Source: Opitutales bacterium (GTDB lineage Bacteria; Verrucomicrobiota; Verrucomicrobiia; Opitutales; UBA953). Taken from it: DNA of 57,606 nt. The stretch covers positions 1 to 57,606 of the forward strand of contig JAFYWY010000048.1 in the NCBI GenBank assembly GCA_017546455.1, written 5' to 3'. Positions 39,440 to 47,627 of this stretch are shown in pieces. How positions within the stretch are numbered: position 1 is the first letter of the stretch; every line of letters begins with the position of its first letter. The notes under the pieces were generated by a model, which was given only the letters and a program-made list of their open reading frames with translations, searched no databases and had not been told where the DNA came from. Both the position numbers and the translations under genes were made by a program.

Positions 39440-40246
39440 TTAGCGCCCCACATAAAAACGGAATTTCCCCTGCTCTCGCAGATGTTTTGAAGCCCACATC
39501 CGAATGAACGCCAAGACACGCTTATCAATTTCCGCACTTCCCGAAGAACGCGTCACGGTAAAATGTCGGTAAGCCGCCTCCCCATAGCAATCAACCTCAA
39601 TCGGCGCCCAAAGCATCTTCGCCTCATACATCCCCTCCAAAGCAATTTCGCCGCAGAAAATGCGCTCGCCGCCACCGCAATTAACGACGGACATACGCAC
39701 GCCGGGCACAATCGGCGGCTCGGCATCCAAAAAACGGCGCTCTCCGAACGAATCCGTCAGCCCCCACCGTGACGCACCTTCAAAAACCGCTTCCTCCGAG
39801 CGCAGAAAGTGCTCCCTCAAGGCAAGCGCCTCCCGATTAGTATCGAGAAAAAAGTTTCCGAGAAAACCCAAATTCTCATCCCGTACAATTTCCTCATCCG
39901 CCACGGCACCATCGCCGTAAACATTCCAAACCGTCGGCAAAAACAGCGGAGTAGAGTCCCGCAACTCGCCTTCCTCCTGCAGATGCTCGCAAACCGACAT
40001 CGACGGGAACACCCCGCTACGCTCGGCAGCAATCGACACATTCGGGGAAAACAAAAACGCAAGGCCGCACAGGCAAACGAAGACGCCGACAAAAACCCAG
40101 CGCATTTGAACGGTAAAGGTCTTCCGATAAAACCGATAGATGCGATACGACCACTTCGACGGACTCAACTGCACTGAATTCACGATGTGAAGATTCTCTC
40201 CCAAGCGCATTTTTTTTGCCACCATAAAAATTCCGCATTGACTCAA
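39440..40246 (-). CDS. Single-pass membrane protein with TonB-like C-terminal domain
   Basis: 268 residues; ATGs at 40225 and 40210 are alternative starts. A basic N-terminus is followed by one membrane segment (about 50-66) and a periplasmic part. The last 60 residues (IEVDCYGEAAYRHFTVTRSSGSAEIDK split as VDCYGEAAYRHFTVTRSSGS, then AEIDKRVLAFIRMW) resemble the TonB C-terminal fold, where SSG precedes LD and a helix. The Pro-rich linker of true TonB is absent and no ExbB/ExbD is near. It could be an energy transducer or only share the fold. Confidence 0.5.
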   Translation of the reverse strand: MSQCGIFMVAKKMRLGENLHIVNSVQLSPSKWSYRIYRFYRKTFTVQMRWVFVGVFVCLCGLAFLFSPNVSIAAERSGVFPSMSVCEHLQEEGELRDSTPLFLPTVWNVYGDGAVADEEIVRDENLGFLGNFFLDTNREALALREHFLRSEEAVFEGASRWGLTDSFGERRFLDAEPPIVPGVRMSVVNCGGGERIFCGEIALEGMYEAKMLWAPIEVDCYGEAAYRHFTVTRSSGSAEIDKRVLAFIRMWASKHLREQGKFRFYVGR

Positions 40247-40266
40247 GCGGCGGAAAACGATTTCGT
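40238..40266 (+). promoter_or_regulatory. Possible promoter of tRNA-Ser
   Basis: A good -35 box TTGACT (40238-40243) with only a poor -10 candidate 17 bases on (TTTCGT). Confidence 0.3.
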
Positions 40267-40281
40267 AGGGTTTCCTTTTAC

Positions 40282-40370
<89 letters not shown>

Positions 40371-40374
40371 TTTC

Positions 40375-40405
40375 AAAATCCCGCTTGTTTTCAAGCGGGA
40401 TTTTT
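40375..40405. terminator. Bidirectional terminator between tRNA-Ser and ispH
   Basis: AAAATCCCGCTTG pairs with CAAGCGGGATTTTT. It serves the tRNA (plus) and ispH (minus). Confidence 0.9.
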
Positions 40406-40408
40406 CAT

Positions 40409-41284
40409 TTAGAGCGCTTCCAATGCACTGCAAACCTCGTCGATGAGGAAACCGGGCGTAGAAGCTCCGGCCGTCACCCCGATTGTCTTATAACGCGCAA
40501 GTGCAGCCAAATCCAACTCCTTAAGCGTCTCGACGTGATAACAGGGAATGCCCTGCAATTCAACGAGGCGAGCCAGTTTCAAAGTATTCGCGGAATGCCG
40601 CCCGCCAATGACAACAATCGCCTCCGCTCCGTCCCGCGCCAAAGCAGGTACGTCCCCCTGACGATCTCGCGTTGCACCGCAAATCGTATTGAACACGACA
40701 GCCTGCGGAAAGCGTTGCTTCAGCGCTTCGGCCAACACTTCAAATTCATCAACATACATCGTCGACTGCGAAACCATGCACACACGATCGCCCAAATCGG
40801 GAAGCGCAGCAATATCTTCGAGCGTACGCACCGCATACCCGCGCTCCTGCGAATAACCGAGAATGCCGACCACCTCCGGGTGATCCGGATCCCCGAAAAT
40901 CACCGTCGTATATCCTTTTTTCGCATACATTTTAACCCGGCCGGCAATCGCAGCGACGTCCGGGCAGGTTGCATCACGAAACTCCAGCCCGAGAGAACGC
41001 AAATACTCGCGTCGCTGCGGCGTAATCCCGTGCGCCCGCACGATAAGCACCGCCTGCTTTCGCGCCTCGTCGTTCAAATCAATCTCAAGCTTTTCGCTGC
41101 TTCGATAATCGCCGAGTTCCCGTACCCCTTCCCGTTCAAGCTCCGCCATCATCTGGCTGTTATGAATCAGAGGCCCGTCGGTAAACACCGGTCGTCTCCC
41201 GCGCGACGCATAGTCACGCGCAATATTGATGGCACGTTCGACGCCCTTACAAAATCCGGCGCTTTTGGCTCGAAGAACTCTCAT
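40409..41284 (-). CDS. ispH: 4-hydroxy-3-methylbut-2-enyl diphosphate reductase
   Basis: 291 residues. It is the last MEP-pathway enzyme, reducing HMBPP to IPP and DMAPP with a [4Fe-4S] cluster. The three cluster Cys are in GFCKGVERA, DATCPDV and NTICGATRDRQ. Substrate residues are in LIHN, RAHG and the closing STPGFLIDEV. The length is slightly short, as in many bacteria. A terminator separates it from the histone-like gene upstream. Confidence 0.96.
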   Translation of the reverse strand: MRVLRAKSAGFCKGVERAINIARDYASRGRRPVFTDGPLIHNSQMMAELEREGVRELGDYRSSEKLEIDLNDEARKQAVLIVRAHGITPQRREYLRSLGLEFRDATCPDVAAIAGRVKMYAKKGYTTVIFGDPDHPEVVGILGYSQERGYAVRTLEDIAALPDLGDRVCMVSQSTMYVDEFEVLAEALKQRFPQAVVFNTICGATRDRQGDVPALARDGAEAIVVIGGRHSANTLKLARLVELQGIPCYHVETLKELDLAALARYKTIGVTAGASTPGFLIDEVCSALEAL

Positions 41285-41290
41285 AACAAT

Positions 41291-41336
41291 AAAAAAAAAT
41301 GCCCGAAGCCCAAATGCAACCCCGGACTTCGGGCAT
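41291..41336 (-). terminator. Terminator of the ftsY/histone-like unit
   Basis: Read on the minus strand, ATGCCCGAAG pairs with CTTCGGGCAT and is followed by nine T. The loop is 26 bases. It lies 13 bases after the stop of the histone-like gene. Confidence 0.9.
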
Positions 41337-41349
41337 CACGAAAAACGCA

Positions 41350-41967
41350 TTAGCGACGCTTTTTGTTTGCGGGCGCCTTCACCGCCGCCTTCTTGGCGGG
41401 AGCCGGCTTCTTAGCCGGAGTCTTCACGATTTTCTTCGCAGAAGCTTTGACTGGCGTTTTCGCAGCAGGAACCGGCAGCTTCACCGACTTTTTCGATGCG
41501 ACGGGCTTAACAGCAACCTTCTTTGACGAAGCAGTTTTCTTCACGGAAGCAACCGGCTTGGCAACCGCTTTCGCTGCTTTGGCCGACTTTACCGTTTTCG
41601 CAGGCTTTGCGGGCGCCGCAACCTTCTTGGCGACAGTTTTTTTACGGGAGCCTACAGCGAGCGCGGAAAGTTTCTTCGCAGAAATGCGCCCGACGTTGCA
41701 GATCAGGAGGCGGACAACGTCTGCAAGGCTACGACCGTTTTGCTTCGCCAACTTCGTCAGCGCATCGACGGTTTCCGGCTCAACACGAAAGGAGATTTGA
41801 CGCGTCTTTTCCTTATGCGTCTTCAGATTTACGCCGGATTTTTCTTCGAGTGCCGTGCGAAGCAAAGAGCTGAGCGTGGAAATACCGAATTTCTTCTGAA
41901 CGGCCTTCGCCTCGGCGAGAACCTGTTGCGGAAGGACAACGGTAACAAGTTTCTTGGTTGATTTCAT
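41350..41967 (-). CDS. Double ribbon-helix-helix protein with histone H1-like tail
   Basis: 205 residues. Residues 6-42 (KLVTVVLPQQVLAEAKAV, then FGISTLSSLLRTALEE) and 58-95 (RQISFRVEPETVDALTKLAK, then GRSLADVVRLLICN) each have a beta strand with alternating residues and two helices, as in CopG/Arc DNA binders. The last 105 residues are almost only Lys, Ala, Pro, Val, Ser and Thr with repeated AKK/PAK units, like bacterial H1/HC1 proteins. A nucleoid-associated role is inferred. It starts 20 bases after ftsY. The low-complexity tail makes similarity searches unreliable. Confidence 0.7.
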   Translation of the reverse strand: MKSTKKLVTVVLPQQVLAEAKAVQKKFGISTLSSLLRTALEEKSGVNLKTHKEKTRQISFRVEPETVDALTKLAKQNGRSLADVVRLLICNVGRISAKKLSALAVGSRKKTVAKKVAAPAKPAKTVKSAKAAKAVAKPVASVKKTASSKKVAVKPVASKKSVKLPVPAAKTPVKASAKKIVKTPAKKPAPAKKAAVKAPANKKRR

Positions 41968-41987
41968 TTTCAGTAAACGGATTTTAA

Positions 41988-42902
41988 TTACGCGTTAAAA
42001 ATCGCCTCCACATAGTTTTCAACCGAAAACGCCTGGAGGTCTTCCGGCTTTTCGCCGAGTCCCACAAAATAGATCGGGATACGAAGCTCCCGCCAAATTC
42101 CGACAAGCGCTCCGCCACGGGAAGTCCCGTCGAGCTTCGTAACGACCAAGCCCGTAAGATTGAAGGCTTCGTGGAAAATGCGCGCCTGTTCAATCGAATT
42201 GGAGCCGAGCGTTCCGTCCACCACCAGCCAGCGGTGATGCGGCGCCGACGCATCGAGCTTGCCGACGACGCGCGAAATCTTTTTCAGCTCTTCGAGCAGA
42301 TTGCTCTTTGTATGCAAGCGACCGGCCGTATCGAGAACGGCGATATCGCGGCCGCGTGCGCGGGCAGCCTGAACCGTGTCAAAGGCCACGGCAGCGGAAT
42401 CCGCCCCGTGTCGACCGGGCACGAGATCGATTGAAAGACGTTCGGCCCAAGCCGTAATCTGCTCATTCGCGGCCGCACGAAATGTATCACATGCACCGAG
42501 AATCACCGTTTTGCCGTTTTGAGAAAAGCGGTGAGCGAGCTTTGCCGCCGTCGTTGTCTTTCCTGCGCCGTTTACTCCGACGAGAGCAATGACTTCGGGC
42601 TTATTCGCCGTCGCTTCCGGCAGTGTTCCCGCTGCACCTTCGAGGACCTGAGCTAAAACACGCCGTCCGATTTCGGCGGCTTCCTTTCCGTGAAGCTCTT
42701 TGTTCTTGGCGTAGGCCTTTTTGATTTCGGCCATGATCTCATCTGCGGTCTCGACGCCGAAATCTGCGCCGTAAAGCGCCTCTTCCAATTCGTCGATGGA
42801 AGCGGCATCGAGTTTCTTCGAGAAGATCCCGCCGATCGCGCTGAACAGACGAGCCGTTTTTTTAAAGCCGTCCTTAAATTTCTGAAGAATAGAACCAAAC
42901 AT
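41988..42902 (-). CDS. ftsY: Signal recognition particle receptor FtsY
   Basis: ATG 42900-42902 (MFGSILQKF) is preferred; ATG 42923 would add seven residues. The product has about 304 residues, a short basic N-terminus and the NG domain: ALVGVNGAGKTTTAAKLA (G1), DTFRAAANEQI (G2), DTAGRL (G3), TKLDGTSRGG (G4) and GLGEKPEDL at the end. It lacks the long acidic A domain of E. coli. It receives ribosome-SRP complexes at the membrane. It is downstream of nusB. Confidence 0.95.
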   Translation of the reverse strand: MFGSILQKFKDGFKKTARLFSAIGGIFSKKLDAASIDELEEALYGADFGVETADEIMAEIKKAYAKNKELHGKEAAEIGRRVLAQVLEGAAGTLPEATANKPEVIALVGVNGAGKTTTAAKLAHRFSQNGKTVILGACDTFRAAANEQITAWAERLSIDLVPGRHGADSAAVAFDTVQAARARGRDIAVLDTAGRLHTKSNLLEELKKISRVVGKLDASAPHHRWLVVDGTLGSNSIEQARIFHEAFNLTGLVVTKLDGTSRGGALVGIWRELRIPIYFVGLGEKPEDLQAFSVENYVEAIFNA

Positions 42903-42962
42903 TGTATTGCGTTTTAACGACACCGAGGCCCCGCTGTACGACAGAGTCCTCGGATAATCGCG

Positions 42963-43520
42963 TTATTGCGCCGTTCGCAGGGGGCGGGAAAGGTGCTTTT
43001 TCACCTTGTCGAGCACCCCGTTAACGAAACGGTGCGAATCATCCGTCGAATAGATCTTTGCGAGGTCAATTGCCTCATTGATCGTCACAATCGGCGGAAT
43101 ATCCGTGCGGTAGAGCAATTCATAAACGGCAAGGCGCAAAATTGCCAAATCGCAACGAGCCATGCGGGAAAGCTCCCAATTTTGAGTCGCGTCCGTAATC
43201 ACGCCGTCGATACGGGAAAGGTTCTGAAGCGTCCCGGCGACGAGCTCTTCCGCGAATGCATAGTATTCGCGCGAATTGCCCAGAGCCTCCGTGTCGGCAA
43301 AAGCCGGCTCCCCGTCCGCGTTATCTTCGCTGTCTTTCGCTCCGAGGCCCATCGCCTGCGGAATGGAAAAGAACGCATAAAGTTCGTCACTCAGATCGCG
43401 GTGCGAGCTGCTTGCCGACCATGCGTAGAGAAATTGCATCGCCGCAATACGATTTTGGCGGCGTTTCGCGGGAACCGGGCGTTCCGGTTTTCCCGCCGTA
43501 TTCGTGTTATCCAAAGCCAT
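42963..43520 (-). CDS. nusB: Transcription antitermination factor NusB
   Basis: The frame is open to 43766, but that overlaps ribH; ATG at 43518-43520 (MALDNTNTAG) starts one base after the ribH stop. Residues 20-185 contain the NusB all-helical fold: KRRQNRIAAMQFLYAW, the conserved DLAILRLAVYELLYRTDIPP, INEAIDLAKIYS and RFVNGVLDKV. It forms a complex with S10 on boxA RNA for rRNA transcription. A low-complexity acidic insertion (about 70-85) is unusual. Confidence 0.93.
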   Translation of the reverse strand: MALDNTNTAGKPERPVPAKRRQNRIAAMQFLYAWSASSSHRDLSDELYAFFSIPQAMGLGAKDSEDNADGEPAFADTEALGNSREYYAFAEELVAGTLQNLSRIDGVITDATQNWELSRMARCDLAILRLAVYELLYRTDIPPIVTINEAIDLAKIYSTDDSHRFVNGVLDKVKKHLSRPLRTAQ

Positions 43521-43521
43521 G

Positions 43522-44133
43522 TTAGTTTTTATGATAAGGGTTGTCGGAGCTTCCGAAGAAATCGTCTTCGTCGTCGGCTTCTTCATCGTCGAGCGAGAAA
43601 CTCCCGAAAATCTCTTCGTTGCGTTCCCGCTCCATGTCGTTGCGATCAAGCTGTTCCAAGTAGTCGGCAAGACGATTGCCGAGCATTGCCATTTCGAGAG
43701 CGGCGTTAGCGAATTCCGTCCCGCGATCGTGTTCGCCGAAGACACGTGCATCCGCCTGTGCTTCATTCAACGTGACGATAATTCCGTTAATGACGGGCAC
43801 CTGCGTATCGACGGCGATACGTTGCAATTCGCAAGCCGTCGCGTTGGCGATAATTTCGTGGTGCGGCGTATCTCCCGCGATAACGACTCCAAGGGCAATG
43901 ACGCAATCACAATCGCCGGTAAGCGCAAGCATCGAAGCCACATAAGGCAATTCGTTGGCCCCGGGAACGCGCGTAAGCGTAATCGCCGAAGCGGGAATTT
44001 TCTTTTCGCGAAGCCGTGCCTGAACACGGTCAATCAGGTAATCGACATGTTTTTCGTTGTAGCGCGACGCTACAATGGCAAATCGTAAATCGGAGCGAGC
44101 CTCAATTTTGTTTGTAGGTTTGTTTTTGCTCAT
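43522..44133 (-). CDS. ribH: 6,7-dimethyl-8-ribityllumazine synthase with acidic tail
   Basis: 203 residues; the core is the usual 155. It joins 3,4-dihydroxybutanone phosphate and the ribityl-uracil amine in riboflavin synthesis. Seen: FAIVASRYNEKHVDYLID, TRVPGANELPYVA and the catalytic GDTPHHEIIA with His, then GIIVTLNEAQADAR. The final 45 residues are strongly acidic (SLDDEEADDEDDFFG) and absent from typical RibH. The operon is ribH-nusB-ftsY. Confidence 0.94.
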   Translation of the reverse strand: MSKNKPTNKIEARSDLRFAIVASRYNEKHVDYLIDRVQARLREKKIPASAITLTRVPGANELPYVASMLALTGDCDCVIALGVVIAGDTPHHEIIANATACELQRIAVDTQVPVINGIIVTLNEAQADARVFGEHDRGTEFANAALEMAMLGNRLADYLEQLDRNDMERERNEEIFGSFSLDDEEADDEDDFFGSSDNPYHKN

Positions 44134-44166
44134 AAAATCGCGAATTGAAAAGAACCGAAGAAAAAA

Positions 44167-44439
44167 TTAGACAGCGGCAACCAAATGCTGGTGGTGTTTT
44201 CGCCACGCATCCCGCCAAGCGGCACGATGATGGGAAATCCAATCGTAAGCGGCCGTATCGAAACCGACATCCCGCCCGGCACGTTCCGAGAGAAACCACT
44301 TGTGCCGCAAAATTTCCTCACGCTCCGCCAGCGTTTCCCGAAAAAGGCTGGATTGCTGAGCAATCAAGCGCGTAAGCGAATCCGGCACCTTCCTGCCGGA
44401 AAGGCGACTTGCCTTTTTCTGTGTGTTAAACGCGGTCAT
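44167..44439 (-). CDS. Small DUF4032-like protein
   Basis: The frame is open to 44568, but ATG 44437-44439 (MTAFNTQKKASR) gives a sensible 90-residue product. The segment REEILRHKWFLSERAGRDVG matches the WY(M/L)SE-(K/R)AG(K/R)DVG stretch I recall at the end of DUF4032 proteins. The function is unknown. It is first in the ribH-nusB-ftsY unit, 33 bases upstream, and divergent from yidC. Confidence 0.65.
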   Translation of the reverse strand: MTAFNTQKKASRLSGRKVPDSLTRLIAQQSSLFRETLAEREEILRHKWFLSERAGRDVGFDTAAYDWISHHRAAWRDAWRKHHQHLVAAV

Positions 44440-44629
44440 GTGAAAAGCGCCATCATGTTCATTCCCGTCCGATTGGCAACTCAAATAAGCGGAACAAGCC
44501 CGGAAGCACATGTCCCTTCCCGTAACCGGACAAAACAGAGACAAACCGAAAGCGGAGTAAAGCCCCAAGGCAAAATTCCCTTTCCCACAAAGGCGTTTTC
44601 TGTTTTCATTAATCTTTTACATTTTTCAG

Positions 44630-46501
44630 ATGGACAAGAAGAATACAATTATCGGGGCTCTCCTGATCGCAGCCGCAATCGGGCTGATGTTCTGGGACGC
44701 CCGTAATCGCACGGAATTGCCGCCGCCGGCATCGCAGCCGGTCGTCACGCAAAAAACTCAAGACCGGGTCCCCGCCGACCAAGCAGCCAAGGTCGCCGAA
44801 CAACCCGCGCCGAAGGCTCCTCAAGCTCCGGAAAAGATTTTTTCGCTCGAGAACGCCACGCTGAAGCTCAATATCAGCTCGCATAACGGTGCCGTCAAAA
44901 CCGTCGAGCTGAAGACGCAGCCGACCTCGCTCGAAGACAGCGCTCCGGTCGTCTTCAACGAAGGCTCCTCCGTCCCGGCACTCCGCCTGGCTTCGCCGTC
45001 CGGTATCCGCGGCGTAACGCCGATTCCCTTTGACGTCGACTTCGTCGTCGAATCCCAAACGGAAGACAGCGCCGCCCAAACGCGCACGCTGACTCTTCTC
45101 GGCAAGACCGACGGCTTGGAAATTCGCCGTATCTACACGCTTTCGCTCAACGCCGAAGGCGAAGGCCTCCAAGACCCGTACCTGGTCAACCATGACATCA
45201 AGATCAAACGCGTCTCCGGAGAAGCCAAAGCGTTTCCGCTGTTGGTCTCGACGGGCATGCTTCCGCCGACGGAAGGCGACCGAGCTAACATCTTCCTGAA
45301 CGCCTCGTGGTACAACGGCGACGACTATGAAAAATGCTCCCCGAACGAGTTTAAGGATTCTTCCGGCTTCCTCGGGCTCGGCGCCCACCTCGCGGCTCCG
45401 GATCTCGAAATGCCGATCCATCACTCCGACCCGCTGAGCTTCATCGCCGTCACCAACCAATACTTCGCCAGCGTCGTCGGCTTTGCGGAAAGCACGAGCG
45501 CCATCGCCTCCCGCGTTTTCGTTTACCCGCAAGCGCTCCCGAAAACGGAACAAATCAACGATATAACGCTGACCACGCAGGCGTACGCGCAACTTGACGT
45601 CCCTGCGCTCAATGTCGGACAAACCGCCAACATCCGCCTCCACTACTTTATCGGCCCGAAGGAATACACGCGCCTCGCGGAACTCAACGATACCATCGAC
45701 GGGATCGACAACGTCGTTCAGTTCACCAACCTCTTCGGCTTTATCTCGGTTGATTGGCTCTGCAAAATCCTGGTCGTCGTAATGAACGCCCTCCACAACC
45801 TCCTCCCGGCAAGCACCTGGGCCTGGGGTTGGGCCATCCTGCTGATGACGCTGATCGTTAAAGGCATCACCTGGCCGCTGACAATGGCTCAGCAACGCTC
45901 GGCAAAGAAGATGCAGCAGTTTAGCGAGCCGATGAAGCAAATTCGCGAGAAGTACAAGGACAACCCGCAGAAGATGCAGCAGGAAATGATGAAGTTGTAC
46001 CGCGACAACAAAATCAATCCGCTCGCAGGTTGTTTCCCGGTACTGATTCAAATCCCGATCTTCTTCGGAATGTACTGCGCCTTCCAGACCTGCGCAGAAC
46101 TCCGCCTGCAGAGCTTCCTCTGGATCTCCGACCTCTCAATGCCGGACCTCATCCCCGGCATGGAAGACGTCACCATCCCGCTCATCGGCGCACAAATCCA
46201 CCTGCTCCCGATCCTCATGGGCGCAACGATGCTTGCCAACATGGCAATGACGCCGATGCCGAACGCGCAGCCCGGGCAGAAGAACATGTTCTACATCATG
46301 ATGGCCATCATCCCTGTCATCTGTTACTCAATGCCCTCTGCACTGACGCTTTACTGGACGATGCAAAACATCCTGACCATCTTCCAAACCTGGTTGGTCC
46401 GTCGCTCCCGCGACAAAGACTCGGGTACGAACGGCAAGGTAGATATTATCCCGCCGACCAAGAAAAAAGGTCGCGGAAAAGGTCTGCCCTTCGCCCGCTA
46501 G
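44630..46501 (+). CDS. yidC: Membrane protein insertase YidC
   Basis: 623 residues in the Gram-negative form. TM1 is at about 7-24, followed by a Pro/Ala/Gln linker and a large periplasmic domain (about 70-330). The insertase core with five membrane segments has WGWAILLMTLIVKGITWPLT, the groove helix with Arg/Lys (KMQQFSEPMKQIREKYKD), GCFPVLIQIPIFFGMYC, and MPSALTLYWTMQNILTI. It inserts membrane proteins alone or with SecYEG. rpmH/rnpA, often next to it, are not here. A strong terminator follows. Confidence 0.97.
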   Translation: MDKKNTIIGALLIAAAIGLMFWDARNRTELPPPASQPVVTQKTQDRVPADQAAKVAEQPAPKAPQAPEKIFSLENATLKLNISSHNGAVKTVELKTQPTSLEDSAPVVFNEGSSVPALRLASPSGIRGVTPIPFDVDFVVESQTEDSAAQTRTLTLLGKTDGLEIRRIYTLSLNAEGEGLQDPYLVNHDIKIKRVSGEAKAFPLLVSTGMLPPTEGDRANIFLNASWYNGDDYEKCSPNEFKDSSGFLGLGAHLAAPDLEMPIHHSDPLSFIAVTNQYFASVVGFAESTSAIASRVFVYPQALPKTEQINDITLTTQAYAQLDVPALNVGQTANIRLHYFIGPKEYTRLAELNDTIDGIDNVVQFTNLFGFISVDWLCKILVVVMNALHNLLPASTWAWGWAILLMTLIVKGITWPLTMAQQRSAKKMQQFSEPMKQIREKYKDNPQKMQQEMMKLYRDNKINPLAGCFPVLIQIPIFFGMYCAFQTCAELRLQSFLWISDLSMPDLIPGMEDVTIPLIGAQIHLLPILMGATMLANMAMTPMPNAQPGQKNMFYIMMAIIPVICYSMPSALTLYWTMQNILTIFQTWLVRRSRDKDSGTNGKVDIIPPTKKKGRGKGLPFAR

Positions 46502-46515
46502 TTCATACAAGCGCT

Positions 46516-46550
46516 AAAAAAATCCGTCTCTTTCCGGAGACGGATTTTTT
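46516..46550 (+). terminator. Intrinsic terminator after yidC
   Basis: AAAAAATCCGTCTC pairs with GAGACGGATTTTTT over a six-base loop. Perfect stem with T tail. Confidence 0.93.
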
Positions 46551-46591
46551 ATGCCCGCACGCCAAGCGGAAAAGCCGTATCACGCCGGCAA

Positions 46592-46626
46592 CAAAAAAAG
46601 CCGCCACGAAAACCGGGCGGCTCTTT
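46592..46626 (-). terminator. Intrinsic terminator of trxA
   Basis: On the minus strand AGCCGCC pairs with GGCGGCT and is followed by TTTTTTT. It lies 15 bases past the trxA stop. Confidence 0.87.
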
Positions 46627-46641
46627 CCGAAAGCGCGTTAC

Positions 46642-46959
46642 TTATTTCAACGCATTCAGAAGCGTGGCTTTCTGCTGAACGCCGACGAACTTCTGGACGA
46701 CTTCGCCGCCCTTGAAGACGAGGATCGTCGGAATGTTCTGAATGCCGAAGCGCGCAGCCACTTCCATGGCTTCGTCGATGTTAACCTTGCAAATCTTTGC
46801 GTTACCGCCGACTTCGTCCGCAATCTGGTCGATCGTCGGGCCAAGCGCCTTGCAAGGACCGCACCAGGGAGCCCAAAAGTCCACAAGCACGGGAACGTCT
46901 GCCTTGATTGCGTCGGCAAACGTGTCGTTGTCCAATTCGTTTACGTAAGGTGATGCCAT
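46642..46959 (-). CDS. trxA: Thioredoxin
   Basis: 105 residues with active site FWAPWCGPCKAL (Cys33 and Cys36), the cis-Pro region IQNIPTILVFKGGEVV and the buried Asp of VDFWAP. A cytosolic disulphide reductant. The proline/alanine-rich tail-anchored protein upstream (27-base gap) may be in the same transcript. Confidence 0.96.
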   Translation of the reverse strand: MASPYVNELDNDTFADAIKADVPVLVDFWAPWCGPCKALGPTIDQIADEVGGNAKICKVNIDEAMEVAARFGIQNIPTILVFKGGEVVQKFVGVQQKATLLNALK

Positions 46960-46986
46960 ATGAATAAAAGCGTTGGCGCTACGGGA

Positions 46987-47454
46987 TTATTTGTATTCGC
47001 GAGCCAGGAATTCGAGCAGAATCAGCACGATACCGGCAGCCGCAGCGAGGAAGAAGAGAACGTCAACAACGGCGGCGAACTTGCCGACCTCCGTCGATGA
47101 CTCAACAACTGCAGGAGCAGCAATCGGAGCACGAGTCGGCACCGGAACCGGCGGCTTAGCGACGGCAACGCGCGGACGTGCAGGGGGAGGAGGAGGAAGC
47201 GGTGAGGACATAGCAGGTTTATTCGGAATAGTGGGTTTGGGAGTGGGTTTTGCCGCAGGAGCAACCTTCGCCACCGGCTTGGAAGCACCGACGTACTCAA
47301 TGAGAACGAGCGTGGCAGCGGGTTTATTCGCAGGAACGGCTTCCTTTGCGGGAGCGGGTTCCGGACTCGGCGAAATCGGCTTCGACGCAGGCGCAAGCTT
47401 GACGCGCGGAGCAAGTTTCACAGCGGGTTTCTGAGGCGAATTCTCGAGGGGCAT
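46987..47454 (-). CDS. Pro/Ala/Lys-rich tail-anchored membrane protein
   Basis: 155 residues. The first 120 are low-complexity Pro, Ala, Lys and Val with tracts such as PLPPPPPARPRVAVAKPPVP. A single hydrophobic segment follows near the C-terminus (about 128-148, VVDVLFFLAAAAGIVLILLE), ending in REYK. There is no signal peptide, so it is probably anchored by its C-terminus with the Pro-rich part in the cytoplasm. The function is unknown. Upstream of trxA on the same strand. Confidence 0.65.
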   Translation of the reverse strand: MPLENSPQKPAVKLAPRVKLAPASKPISPSPEPAPAKEAVPANKPAATLVLIEYVGASKPVAKVAPAAKPTPKPTIPNKPAMSSPLPPPPPARPRVAVAKPPVPVPTRAPIAAPAVVESSTEVGKFAAVVDVLFFLAAAAGIVLILLEFLAREYK

Positions 47455-47627
47455 GACGTTTAAAAGTTTCCCGTTATCTTATCTATTTATTCCCGCGAGT
47501 GAAGAATAAAATGATTCTTTCCCCTTTTGAAAGCCTACAGGTTCGCCTCACGCGCTCTTCCCGAGTACCGAAATCCCGCCCGGCTCGCTTGCCTCCAAGA
47601 GAAAATCCCTGTAGAGTTGCGGGAACG

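Noticed and set aside
44440-44629. Possible small SRP RNA or other structured RNA in the yidC upstream gap
   Set aside because: A CCCGGAAGCA stretch resembles part of the SRP loop, but the matching stem and second loop are absent.
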